Shown here: positions 54,335 to 63,761 of the stretch, in pieces
Layout of the letters: each line of letters opens with the position of its first letter
Position numbering within the stretch: the stretch's first letter is position 1
Source: Actinomadura atramentaria DSM 43919
GTDB lineage: Bacteria; Actinomycetota; Actinomycetes; Streptosporangiales; Streptosporangiaceae
Length of the DNA stretch: 64,000 nt
Assembly (NCBI RefSeq): GCF_000381885.1
Contig: NZ_KB907219.1
Span: 155,855-219,854 of the forward strand
Direction: 5' to 3'
Notes under the pieces: generated by a model
The model's input: the letters and a program-made list of their open reading frames with translations, nothing else
Told to the model about the DNA's origin: nothing
Databases searched by the model: none
Position numbers and translations under genes: made by a program

Positions 54335-55714
54335 ATGATGGCTCGGCAAGAGGACGCGCCGCCGCCCGCCGCCGCGGCGGACGCCGCGGCCGGCGGGCGG
54401 CGCGGTCGGCGCGGCGGCCGGGAGGGGCTGAACCCCCCGTCCTGGCTCGCCGGGGGCTTCCTGCTGCCCGCGCTGCTGCTGCTCGGCTTCCTGGTCGTCT
54501 ACCCGATCGTGTACTCCGTCGTCCGGAGCTTCTTCGACGCCTCCGGCGACTTCAACGGCCTCGACAACTACACCGGGGTCTTCAAGGGCCACGACAACCT
54601 CGTCGCCGTCCGCAACACGGCGGTGTGGGTCGTGGTCGCGCCGACGATCGTCACGATCATCGGCCTGCTGTTCGCCGTGCTCACCGAGCGCATCCGGTGG
54701 GCGACGGCGTTCAAGCTCGTGGTGTTCATGCCGATGGCGATCTCGTTCCTCGCCTCCGGCGTGATCTTCCGGCTGGTGTACGAGCAGGACCCGGACAAGG
54801 GCGTGGCGAACGCCGCCGTCGTCGCGGTCCACGACACCTTCGCCGGGAAGACCGCCTACCCGGGCGCGGGGCCGCGCGCCGGGCAGGACCAGCCGGTGCG
54901 GGCGGAGGGGAGCGGCGACGGCGTCCCCGTCGTCACGACCAAGCCCGTCGAGGCCGGGGGGAGCGCGCTGCTGCCGCTGCTGCGCGTCAAACCCGAGTAC
55001 CTGCCCGACAAGCCCGTCCCGGCGCGGACGGCGCCGGCGGCGAAGCCCGGCCAGATCACCGGGACCGTCTGGTTCGACTTCACCAAGGGCGGCGGCGGCA
55101 CGCCGAACGCCGTGGACCCGACCGAGTCCGGACTGCCCGGCGTGACGGTGCAGGCGCTCCGCGGCGGGAAGGTCGTCGCGTCGACCGAGACCCGTGCCGA
55201 CGGGACGTTCACCCTCGCCGAGGTGCCCCCCGGGTCGTACACGCTGCGGCTCCCCAAGGACAACTTCACCGCCGCCTACGGCGGCGCCGAATGGCTCGGC
55301 AGCACCCTCATCACCCCGGCGATCATCGGCGCGTACCTGTGGGTGTGGTCCGGATTCGCGATGGTCCTCATCGCCGCCGGGCTCGCCGCGATCCCGCGCG
55401 ACGCGCTGGAGGCGGCGCGCGTGGACGGCGCGACCGAGTGGCAGGTGTTCCGGCGCGTCACGATCCCGCTGCTCGCGCCCGTCCTGGCCGTCGTGCTGGT
55501 GACGCTCGTCATCAACGTGCTGAAGGTGTTCGACCTGGTCTTCATCATCGGCGGCGGCGATCCCAACGCCAGCGTGCTGGCGCTGCAGATGTGGACGAAG
55601 TCGTTCGGCGAGGGCGACCAGGGGACCGGCAGCGCCATCGCCGTGCTGCTGTTCCTGCTGGTGCTGCCCGCCATGCTGTTCAACATCCGGCGTCTCCGGC
55701 AGGAGCGGAAATGA
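54335..55714 (+). CDS. Sugar ABC permease (MalF-like) with inserted beta-sandwich-like domain
   Basis: This 459-residue permease is about 150 residues longer than usual. Membrane segments at about 41-63, 95-117 and 126-148 are followed by an extracytoplasmic insert (about 155-318). The insert's second half (240-308; GQITGTVWFDF...GLPGVTVQALRGGKV...TRADGTFTLAEVPPGSYTLRL) matches SdrD_B/carboxypeptidase-regulatory-like folds. Normal permease sequence resumes at 322 with EAARVDGATEWQVFRR as the EAA loop. GAGGA lies seven bases before ATG 54335. The insert could touch the binding protein or cell wall. Confidence 0.92.
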   Translation: MMARQEDAPPPAAAADAAAGGRRGRRGGREGLNPPSWLAGGFLLPALLLLGFLVVYPIVYSVVRSFFDASGDFNGLDNYTGVFKGHDNLVAVRNTAVWVVVAPTIVTIIGLLFAVLTERIRWATAFKLVVFMPMAISFLASGVIFRLVYEQDPDKGVANAAVVAVHDTFAGKTAYPGAGPRAGQDQPVRAEGSGDGVPVVTTKPVEAGGSALLPLLRVKPEYLPDKPVPARTAPAAKPGQITGTVWFDFTKGGGGTPNAVDPTESGLPGVTVQALRGGKVVASTETRADGTFTLAEVPPGSYTLRLPKDNFTAAYGGAEWLGSTLITPAIIGAYLWVWSGFAMVLIAAGLAAIPRDALEAARVDGATEWQVFRRVTIPLLAPVLAVVLVTLVINVLKVFDLVFIIGGGDPNASVLALQMWTKSFGEGDQGTGSAIAVLLFLLVLPAMLFNIRRLRQERK

Positions 55715-56649
55715 GTACCGAGGACTCCCTCACCAAGGACTCCGCCGAGGTCCCGGCGGCGGACGGGGCGGCGGGCGCGCCGCGCCGGAGCGTCGCCGCG
55801 CGGGTCGTCGGCCGGGTCGGCGGCGGCGTCGCGCAGGTCGTGCTCGTGCTGGTCGCGCTGTTCTGGCTCGTCCCGACGCTCGGGCTGTTCGTCGCGTCGC
55901 TGCGCTCCAACCAGGACAACGGGTCCAGCGGCTGGTGGACGGTGTTCAGCAAACCGTCGCAGCTCACGTTCTCGTCCTACAGTTCGCTGCTGGGCAAGGG
56001 CGACTTCGTCGACTCGTTCTGGAACACCGTCCTGATCACGGTGCCCGCGACGGTGCTGGTCGTCGTCATCGCCTCGCTCGCCGCGTACGCGTTCGCGTGG
56101 CTGGAGTTCCCCGGCCGCGACTGGCTGTTCCTGGTCGTCGTCGCGCTGCTCGTCGTGCCGGTGCAGGTCGCGCTCGTGCCGGTCGCCAAGCTGTACGGGG
56201 AGATCCGCGTCGGCGGGTTCCACATGTTCGGGTCGATCGTCGGGGTCGTGCTCTTCCACGTCGCGTTCGGCCTGCCGTTCGCGATCTTCCTGCTGCGCAA
56301 CTTCTTCGCCGCGATCCCGCGCGACCTGCTGGAGGCGGCGCGGATGGACGGCGGCTCGGAGTGGACGATCTTCCGGCGGGTGATCTTCCCGCTCGGCGGC
56401 CCGGCCATCGCCTCGCTCGGGATCTTCCAGTTCCTGTGGGTGTGGAACGACCTGCTGGTGTCGCTGGTGTTCGCCGACACCGGGTCGCAGCCGATGACCA
56501 AGTGGCTGCAGTCGCAGATGCGGCAGTTCTCCGGGAACATCGACATCCTCGCGCCCGGCGCGTTCATCTCGCTGCTCGTCCCGCTGGTGGTGTTCTTCGC
56601 CTTCCAGCGCTACTTCGTGCAGGGCGTGCTCGCCGGGTCGGTGAAGTGA
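55711..56649 (+). CDS. Sugar ABC permease (MalG-like)
   Basis: This 312-residue permease has six membrane helices and the EAA loop LLEAARMDGGSEWTIFRRVIFP. It ends LVVFFAFQRYFVQGVLAGSVK, the typical MalG/LacG terminus. ATG 55711 overlaps the previous stop (ATGA) and follows AGGAG. Confidence 0.94.
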   Translation: MSTEDSLTKDSAEVPAADGAAGAPRRSVAARVVGRVGGGVAQVVLVLVALFWLVPTLGLFVASLRSNQDNGSSGWWTVFSKPSQLTFSSYSSLLGKGDFVDSFWNTVLITVPATVLVVVIASLAAYAFAWLEFPGRDWLFLVVVALLVVPVQVALVPVAKLYGEIRVGGFHMFGSIVGVVLFHVAFGLPFAIFLLRNFFAAIPRDLLEAARMDGGSEWTIFRRVIFPLGGPAIASLGIFQFLWVWNDLLVSLVFADTGSQPMTKWLQSQMRQFSGNIDILAPGAFISLLVPLVVFFAFQRYFVQGVLAGSVK

Positions 56650-56678
56650 CGCCCGCCCCGTACTGAGCCCGGACGGGC

Positions 56679-56713
56679 GAGGACCCCGGATCGCACACTG
56701 ATCCGGGGTCCTC
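56679..56713. terminator. Bidirectional terminator between convergent sugar-transport genes
   Basis: A perfect 14-bp stem (GAGGACCCCGGATC, 56679-56692, with 56700-56713) and loop GCACACT lie between the MalG-like gene and the second ATPase gene. Confidence 0.85.
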
Positions 56714-56730
56714 TTGCGGGGGAGCGGTAT

Positions 56731-58014
<1,284 letters not shown>

Positions 58015-58029
58015 CCCGCCCCCTCTGTA

Positions 58030-58043
58030 TGGAAACGTTTCCA
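58030..58043. promoter_or_regulatory. LacI-type operator 1
   Basis: TGGAAACGTTTCCA is a perfect 14-base palindrome with the central CG of LacI-family sites. It overlaps the promoter region of the minus-strand ATPase. Confidence 0.85.
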
Positions 58044-58093
58044 GTCGCCGGGTGAACCGGTAGGCTCATCTGGCAGAACCTGAGTCAAAACTA

Positions 58094-58107
58094 TGGAAAC
58101 GTTTTCA
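58094..58107. promoter_or_regulatory. LacI-type operator 2
   Basis: TGGAAACGTTTTCA differs from operator 1 at one position and lies 17 bases before the LacI start codon, so the regulator probably controls itself. The two centres are 64 bases apart, about six helical turns. Confidence 0.8.
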
Positions 58108-58123
58108 GAAAAGGGGTGCGGGG

Positions 58124-59149
58124 ATGGCGGCGACGATCAAGGACGTCGCGGCGGCCGCGGGCGTCGGCATCGCGACCGTCTCCCGCGTGTTCTCCGGCAA
58201 CGGCCCCGTCGGCGCGGCCACCCGCGAACGCGTGCTCGCCGCCGCCCGCGCGCTGGACTACCGGCCGAGCGCCGCCGCGCGCAGCCTCAAGACGCGCGGC
58301 GCGGCCGGGATCGGGCTCGTCCTGCCCGGCCTCGACGACCCGTTCGCCGCCGAACTCGCCGAGGGCGTCCTGGCGGGCGCGCGCGACCACGGCGAGCACG
58401 TGCTGCTGGACGTCTCCGGCGGCGATCCCGCGCGCGAGGCGGCCGCCGCCGCCCGGTTCGCCGAGCAGCGGGTCGACGGGATCGTCGCCGTGCCCGCCGC
58501 CGCGACGCCCGCCGACGCCGCCGCCTGGGCGGACGTCGCGCGCGCCTGCGGCGTCGTGTTCGCCGACCGGGTGCTGCCCGGCGCGGCCGGAATCCCGTCC
58601 GTCCTGGCCGACGACGCCGCCGGGGTGCGGGTCCTGGTGGAGTACCTGGCCGGGCTCGGGCACCGCCGCGTCGCGTTCCTCGGCGCGGCCGCGCCCGGAG
58701 CCGCGCCCGGCGTGCGGGAGCGGGCGTTCCGCGCCGCGCTGCGCGAGGCCGGGGCGGACGAGCGGGACGCGGTGGCGGTCCCCGCCCGGCCGAACCGCGA
58801 CAGCGCCTACGCGGCCGCCGCCGGGCTGCTGCAGAGCCGCGCGGACGTCACCGCCGTCGTCGCGTCCGGGCACCTGCTGGGGGAGGCCGCCGTGCTGGTC
58901 GCCCGCGAGCTCGACCTGCGCGTCCCCGGGGACGTGTCCATCGCGATGGTCGACGACGTGCCGTGGGCGGAGCTGTGCGACCCGCCGCTCACCGCCGTCG
59001 CCCGGCCCGCCCGCCTGATGGGCCAGCGCGCCTGCGACCTGCTGCTGCGCGACCGCGCGCGCCGTCCGGCCGCGCCCGCGCCGCTGCCCGCGGAACTGGT
59101 CGTGCGGGGGAGCTGCGGCCCGCCCCGGCAGGCCCGCGGCCCGCGCTGA
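58124..59149 (+). CDS. LacI-family sugar regulator
   Basis: This 341-residue repressor has the N-terminal LacI helix-turn-helix and hinge (TIKDVAAAAGVGIATVSRVF ... LDYRPSAAARSLKT) and a periplasmic-binding-like effector domain ending with AELCDPPLTAVARPARLMGQ. It is divergent from the second ATPase gene and flanked by its likely operators. The effector sugar is unknown. Confidence 0.95.
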   Translation: MAATIKDVAAAAGVGIATVSRVFSGNGPVGAATRERVLAAARALDYRPSAAARSLKTRGAAGIGLVLPGLDDPFAAELAEGVLAGARDHGEHVLLDVSGGDPAREAAAAARFAEQRVDGIVAVPAAATPADAAAWADVARACGVVFADRVLPGAAGIPSVLADDAAGVRVLVEYLAGLGHRRVAFLGAAAPGAAPGVRERAFRAALREAGADERDAVAVPARPNRDSAYAAAAGLLQSRADVTAVVASGHLLGEAAVLVARELDLRVPGDVSIAMVDDVPWAELCDPPLTAVARPARLMGQRACDLLLRDRARRPAAPAPLPAELVVRGSCGPPRQARGPR

Positions 59150-59261
59150 CGGCCGACGCGACGGCGGTGCCCGCCACCTGCGGGGAAGGCGGACGCGCGG
59201 CCGGGCGGGCGAATCGTCCGGAGCGGCGGCGAGATGTCCCGGATCACGCTAGATTCTCCGG

Positions 59262-59702
59262 GTGGAGGAGACTGATCGCCAGATAATGCGCCTTCTCGCC
59301 GATGACGGGCGGATGAGCTTCACCGACCTCGCGCGCGAGACCGGACTGTCGGTGTCGGCGGTTCACCAGCGGGTGCGGCGGCTGCAGAAACGCGGCCTCA
59401 TCCTGGGGTTCGCGGCCCGGCTCGACCACGAGCAGATCGGGCTGCCCCTCACGGCGTTCGTCTCGATCAAGCCGATCGACCCGGCGGCCCCCGACGACGC
59501 GCCCGACCGGCTGGAGCACATCCCCGAGATCGAGGCGTGCCACTCGGTCGCGGGGGACGAGAGCTACATCCTCAAGGTCCGGGTGGCGTCGCCGAACGCG
59601 CTGGAGGACCTGCTGCAGCGCATCCGCGCGGCGGCGAACGTCGCCACCCGCACGACCGTCGTCCTCAGCACGCCGTGGGAGGGCCGCCGCCCGCCCGTCT
59701 AG
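59262..59702 (+). CDS. Lrp/AsnC-family regulator
   Basis: This 146-residue regulator has the AsnC helix-turn-helix (LLADDGRMSFTDLARETGLSVSAVHQRVRRL) and a RAM ligand-binding domain (IPEIEACHSVAGDESYILKVRV). GTG 59262 is six bases after TAGATT (59250-59255), indicating a leaderless mRNA. Its 3' end overlaps the convergent oxidoreductase gene by four bases. Confidence 0.93.
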   Translation: MEETDRQIMRLLADDGRMSFTDLARETGLSVSAVHQRVRRLQKRGLILGFAARLDHEQIGLPLTAFVSIKPIDPAAPDDAPDRLEHIPEIEACHSVAGDESYILKVRVASPNALEDLLQRIRAAANVATRTTVVLSTPWEGRRPPV

Positions 59703-60610
59703 CCGGCGTCCGGGGCGAGTTCCGCCAGCGCCGTCCGCGCCCGGTCCAGGGAGCGGCGCGGGTCGGCGTCCGGCGCGGTGATCTCCGGGTCGAAGTTCAG
59801 GTCCACGAACAGCTCGGTGACGCCCTGCTCCGCGAGCCGCCCGAAGTCGTCGCGGATCTGGTCGAACGAGCCGGTCAGCGGGGCGCGGTCGCCGCCCGCG
59901 CCGTCGCGGACGCGCACCGCGCCCCGGCAGACGAACCGCAGCGCGCCCGGGTCGCGGCCCGCGTCGGCGGCGGCGTCGCGGACGACGCCGACGGACCGGC
60001 CGATCGCCGTCAGGTCGGCGCGGCTGGAGCTGATCCAGCCGTCCGCGATCCGGCCCGCGCGGCGCAGCGCGGCGTCGGCGGTGCCGCCGAGCAGCAGCGG
60101 CGGGCCGGGGCGCTGCACGGGCGCGGGGCCGACGGCGATCGGCGGGAAGTCGTAGAACCGGCCGTGGAACTCCGCCGTCCCGTGCGCCCACAGCTCGCGC
60201 ACGACGGCGACGAACTCGTCCGCGCGGGCGCCGCGCCCGGCCATCGGGACGCCCGCCGCCGCGAACTCCTCGGGCATCCACCCGATCCCGAGGCCGAGGT
60301 CGAGCCGGCCCGCGCTGACCCGGTCGAGCGTCGCGGCCTGCTGGGCGAGCAGCGGGGGAGCGACGAACGGCAGGTTCACGATCGCGACGCCGAGCCTGAT
60401 CCGCCCGGTCAGCGCGGCGAGGTACCCGAGCGTGACGAGCGGGTCGGGGACGTCGCGGTAGGTCGTGTCGGTCGAGGCGGCCGGGTTGGCGAGGCGCTGG
60501 AGCGTCCACAGGGAGCGGTACCCGGCGGCCTCGGCCTCGCGGGCGAGAGCCGCCTGGTTCTCCGGCGTCGCCCAGGGGCCCGACACCGGGACGGCGAACC
60601 CGATCTGCAT
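59699..60610 (-). CDS. LLM-class flavin/F420-dependent oxidoreductase
   Basis: This 303-residue luciferase-like protein starts MQIGFAVPVSGPWATPENQ and has the barrel motifs IRLGVAIVNLPFVAPPLLAQQAATLDRVS and RLDLGLGIGWMPEEF. Actinobacterial members mostly use F420 or FMN; the substrate cannot be deduced. ATG 60610 follows AGGAGG. It is convergent with the Lrp gene, which may control it. Confidence 0.9.
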   Translation of the reverse strand: MQIGFAVPVSGPWATPENQAALAREAEAAGYRSLWTLQRLANPAASTDTTYRDVPDPLVTLGYLAALTGRIRLGVAIVNLPFVAPPLLAQQAATLDRVSAGRLDLGLGIGWMPEEFAAAGVPMAGRGARADEFVAVVRELWAHGTAEFHGRFYDFPPIAVGPAPVQRPGPPLLLGGTADAALRRAGRIADGWISSSRADLTAIGRSVGVVRDAAADAGRDPGALRFVCRGAVRVRDGAGGDRAPLTGSFDQIRDDFGRLAEQGVTELFVDLNFDPEITAPDADPRRSLDRARTALAELAPDAG

Positions 60611-60815
60611 CCGGGGACCTCCTGCCCGCTGCGCCCGCGCCGTCTTCCCGGCGGGGGACGATCACCCCATCATGCCCGCTTCCCGGACACCGGATCGAAC
60701 CTTACAATGTCAAGGCCGGGGCTTGAGTGATCATGCGAGCGTGCCGGGAATCACCGGTTCGGCGGCAGGCGGAATCGGTACGCTCAAGCCGTCTTCTCGG
60801 TCGGAGGGAGTGTCG

Positions 60816-61481
60816 ATGCGGCGTCCGGTGGAACAGCTCGCCCAGGCGGTCAAGCCGAAACTCCGCGGCTGGCTGCACGCCGGGACCTTCCCGGTGGTGC
60901 TCGTCGCCGGGGTGCTGATGGTGGCGCTCGGCCCGACCCAGTCGGCGCGGCTGTGCGCCGCGGTGTACGCGCTGACGTCGGCCCTGCTGTTCGGCGTCTC
61001 GGCGTTCTACCACCGCGGCCGGTGGTCGCCGGGCGTGGGCGAGGTCCTGCGGCGCTTCGACCACGCCAACATCTACCTGATCATCGCGGGCACGTACACG
61101 CCGTTCGCCTACCTCATCCTCGACGGGATGGCGCGCGCGCTCGTCCTGTCCGTCGTGTGGGGCGGGGCGCTCGCCGGGGTGCTGTTCCGCGTCCTGTGGG
61201 TCGGGGCGCCCCGCTGGCTCTACACCGCGCTCTACATCGGGCTCGGCTGGGTCGCGGCGTTCTTCGTCCCGCAGTTCATCGACGGGACGGGCACGGCCGT
61301 CGCCGTCCTCGTCACCATCGGCGGCGTGCTCTACAGCGTCGGGGGACTGGTGTACGGGCTGCGGCGGCCCGACCCGTCGCCGCGCTGGTTCGGGTTCCAC
61401 GAGGTGTTCCACGCGTTCACGATCGCGGCCTACGTGCTGCAGTACATCGCTGTTTCTTTCGTGGTCTACCGCGCTGTGTAA
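60816..61481 (+). CDS. Hemolysin III family (TrhA-like) membrane protein
   Basis: This 221-residue seven-helix protein has the conserved SAFYHR, FDHANIYLIIAGTYTPF and FHEVFHAFTI motifs, whose histidines form the zinc-like site of the PAQR/Hly-III family. In Bacillus the homologue affects membrane fluidity. ATG 60816 follows GGAGGGAG. The 205 bases before it contain a TACGCT box near 60779 and no gene. Confidence 0.92.
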   Translation: MRRPVEQLAQAVKPKLRGWLHAGTFPVVLVAGVLMVALGPTQSARLCAAVYALTSALLFGVSAFYHRGRWSPGVGEVLRRFDHANIYLIIAGTYTPFAYLILDGMARALVLSVVWGGALAGVLFRVLWVGAPRWLYTALYIGLGWVAAFFVPQFIDGTGTAVAVLVTIGGVLYSVGGLVYGLRRPDPSPRWFGFHEVFHAFTIAAYVLQYIAVSFVVYRAV

Positions 61482-61492
61482 GGATGCCCGGC

Positions 61493-62020
61493 ATGGGTTT
61501 CGCTGACCGGTATCTCGCCCCCGACGAATCGCTGGTGCTGGCCACGCGGCGGCACTGGACCGAGATGATCGAAGAGGTGTTCGCGCTCGTGGTCATCTGG
61601 GCCGTCGCGGGCGTCCTGGCGTGGTTCATCCCGTTCGGGGAGGACTGGGGGCGGATCGCGGGGTTCGTCGTGCTCGGGCTCGCGGTGCTCGCGTCGGCGT
61701 GGCTCTGGCTGATCCCGCTGCTGCGCTGGCGCGCGGAGGTGTACGTCCTCACCACCAAGCGGATCTACGTCCGCAAGGGGTTCCTCACCAAGACCGACCA
61801 CAGCATCCCGCTCGCGCGCGTCAACGACGTCGCGTTCCGGTCGACGCTGTGGGAGCGGATCATGCGGTACGGGACGCTGGACGTGCAGTCGGCGTCCGAG
61901 CACGGGATGCTCCGGCTCAAGCGCGTGCCCGACCCCGAGGGGTTCAAGGCGAAAATCTTCCAGGCGGTGGACGAGGAGCAGGCCCGGCACCGGGCGGGGC
62001 CCGGCTACGGCGCCCGCTGA
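61493..62020 (+). CDS. PH-domain membrane protein (bPH2 family)
   Basis: This 175-residue protein has two membrane helices (about 29-46 and 54-77), then a bacterial PH domain with YVLTTKRIYVRKGFLTKTDHSIPL and DVAFRSTLWERIMRYGTL. ATG 61493 follows AAGGA by eight bases and lies 11 bases after the Hly-III stop, so both are probably cotranscribed. It overlaps the convergent PLP-enzyme gene by 16 bases. Confidence 0.88.
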   Translation: MGFADRYLAPDESLVLATRRHWTEMIEEVFALVVIWAVAGVLAWFIPFGEDWGRIAGFVVLGLAVLASAWLWLIPLLRWRAEVYVLTTKRIYVRKGFLTKTDHSIPLARVNDVAFRSTLWERIMRYGTLDVQSASEHGMLRLKRVPDPEGFKAKIFQAVDEEQARHRAGPGYGAR

Positions 62021-63099
62021 CCGCCCGGCGGCTCCCAGGGGCCGCCGCCGGTGAACCGGTCGATCGCCGCGGCGAACGGTGCCGGGTCCAGGCCCTTCGC
62101 GGCGCACCACGCGTCGTCGTGGACGGTCTTCAGGTGGCGGGGGTGTGCGTCGCCGAGGACCGCGACGACCGTCCCGCCGCCTGTCCCGCCGTCTTCGCGC
62201 AGCAGGCGGGCGGCCAGGTGCAGGGCCGCCCACAGGCACGTCCCGGTGGAGCCGCCGACCGGCAGGCCCGTCGCGGCGCGGGCCGCGCGCGCCGCCGCCG
62301 CGCTCGCCGCGTCCGGGACGGGGACGACCAGGTCGTACAGGCCCGGCAGGAAGCCCGGCTCGACGCGGGGGCGGCCGATGCCCTCGATCCGGGACGGCAT
62401 GCCGGTGGCGTAGTCCGGTGCGCCGAGCGTCCACGCCGGGAAGTACGCGGAGTTCTCCGGGTCCGCGACGGCGAGCCGGGCGGCCAGGCCGCGCGTGCGG
62501 ATGCGGCGGCCGAGGGACGCGGCCGTCGCGCCCGTCCCGATTCCGGCGACCACCCAGGACGCGTCGGGGGCCTGGTCGAACAGCTCGGCGGCGAGGTCGT
62601 CGCCCGCGCGGTCGATCGCGGGTTCGGCGGCGGCGAACTGGTCCAGGAAGCAGCCGCCCGTCTCCGCCGCGAGCCGCCGCGCCGCGTCGTAGATCGCCAG
62701 GGGCGGTGTGACGAAGCGGCAGTCCGCGCCGAGATCATGCAGCGGGGCGGCGCGGGCTGGATCGGGTTCGCCGGGGAGCACGGCCGTGTAGGGCAGGCCG
62801 AGCCGCTTGGCGAGGGCCGCCTGGGCGTGCGCGGCCCCGCCGCCCGTCGCCTCGACCAGCGGGGTGTTCTCGGTGATCCGGCCGCTGGCGATGGCGTGCC
62901 GCAGCATCGCGCGGGCCGCGCGGTGCTTGAGGGTGCCGCCCGGGAGCGCCGACTCGTCCTTCAGCAGAATCCGGACGCCGTCGTGGCCGGTCGGGACGGG
63001 ACGCAGCGGGGTCGGGGGAGTGGTGTCGCGGTCCGCGTCGAGCAGGCGGAGGGCCGCCGCCGCCCAGCGCGCCGGGGGAGCGGGCTCGGTGTCGGGCAT
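62005..63099 (-). CDS. PLP-dependent cysteine synthase-like enzyme (fold type II)
   Basis: This 364-residue protein has the fold-type II layout: substrate-binding ATGGGAAHAQAALA, phosphate cup GIGTGATAASLGRRI, and the PLP-lysine in ALPGGTLKHRAAR. The lysine context differs from classic cysteine synthase (SVKDR), so the reaction may differ. ATG 63099 is preferred over TTG 63111. No sulfur-metabolism genes are adjacent. Confidence 0.88.
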   Translation of the reverse strand: MPDTEPAPPARWAAAALRLLDADRDTTPPTPLRPVPTGHDGVRILLKDESALPGGTLKHRAARAMLRHAIASGRITENTPLVEATGGGAAHAQAALAKRLGLPYTAVLPGEPDPARAAPLHDLGADCRFVTPPLAIYDAARRLAAETGGCFLDQFAAAEPAIDRAGDDLAAELFDQAPDASWVVAGIGTGATAASLGRRIRTRGLAARLAVADPENSAYFPAWTLGAPDYATGMPSRIEGIGRPRVEPGFLPGLYDLVVPVPDAASAAAARAARAATGLPVGGSTGTCLWAALHLAARLLREDGGTGGGTVVAVLGDAHPRHLKTVHDDAWCAAKGLDPAPFAAAIDRFTGGGPWEPPGGQRAP

Positions 63100-63140
63100 T
63101 CCGGTATTCAACCGGATCGACGGTCAGGGGCGGCGGTGCC

Positions 63141-63686
63141 TCACGGAGCGGCGGTGATGAAGCGCATGTCGCCGAACGCGACCTCGTCGCCCGGCCGCAG
63201 CCTCGCCGGGCCCGTCAGCCGGTGCCCGTTCACCCGCGTCCCGTTCATCGACCCCAGATCGTGGACCGTCCAGCGGTCCCCGCCGGGAGACCGGTGGATC
63301 TCCGCGTGCATCCGCGACACCGTCGGGTCCGTCAACGTGAGCTGGCAGCCCGGCGCGCGGCCCACCAGCACCCGCGCCAGCCCCGCCGGCGGCAGCGTGA
63401 ACCTCGGCAGCCGCGGCGCCCGCCACGCCTCCTCCAACCGCGCCGTCACCAGCGACACCTGCGAGATCAACCCCGTCAGACGGCGCGTCACCCGGCTCGT
63501 CGGCGGCAGATCGCTGATCAGATCCAGCAGCTCACCGTCACTGCGCGCCCGCAGCGCCCGACCCATCCGGTGCTCGAACGTGTCACTCGACAGGCGACCC
63601 TCCGCCACATGGTCGGCGAGCACCCGCAGGACCCGGTCGCGCTCGGCGTCGGAGACCCGCAGGGGAAAGGCGTTCCGACCGTCCAT
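63141..63686 (-). CDS. DUF1707-FHA domain protein
   Basis: This 181-residue protein has an N-terminal DUF1707 domain (RVSDAERDRVLRVLADHVAEGRLSSDTFEHR) and a C-terminal FHA domain (LVGRAPGCQLTLTDPTVSRMHAEI ... VHDLGSMNGTRVNG), which binds phosphothreonine. It probably relays Ser/Thr kinase signals. ATG 63686 is chosen because the upstream in-frame sequence is low-complexity and shows no homology. Confidence 0.9.
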   Translation of the reverse strand: MDGRNAFPLRVSDAERDRVLRVLADHVAEGRLSSDTFEHRMGRALRARSDGELLDLISDLPPTSRVTRRLTGLISQVSLVTARLEEAWRAPRLPRFTLPPAGLARVLVGRAPGCQLTLTDPTVSRMHAEIHRSPGGDRWTVHDLGSMNGTRVNGHRLTGPARLRPGDEVAFGDMRFITAAP

Positions 63687-63709
63687 GTCGTGAGTATCCC
63701 CTACCACTT

Positions 63710-63761
63710 GTGGGGGGGCGACCCCCCACTCTTGCCGCCTGTGGGGGGTCGACCCCCCACA
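63710..63761. repeat. Tandem G/C-run hairpins
   Basis: GTGGGGGG/CCCCCCAC (63710-63717 with 63722-63729, loop GCGA) is followed by a perfect 22-base palindrome, 63740-63761, centred on GTCGAC. Together with unrepeated spacers they form two stem-loops upstream of the FHA gene. Confidence 0.75.
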
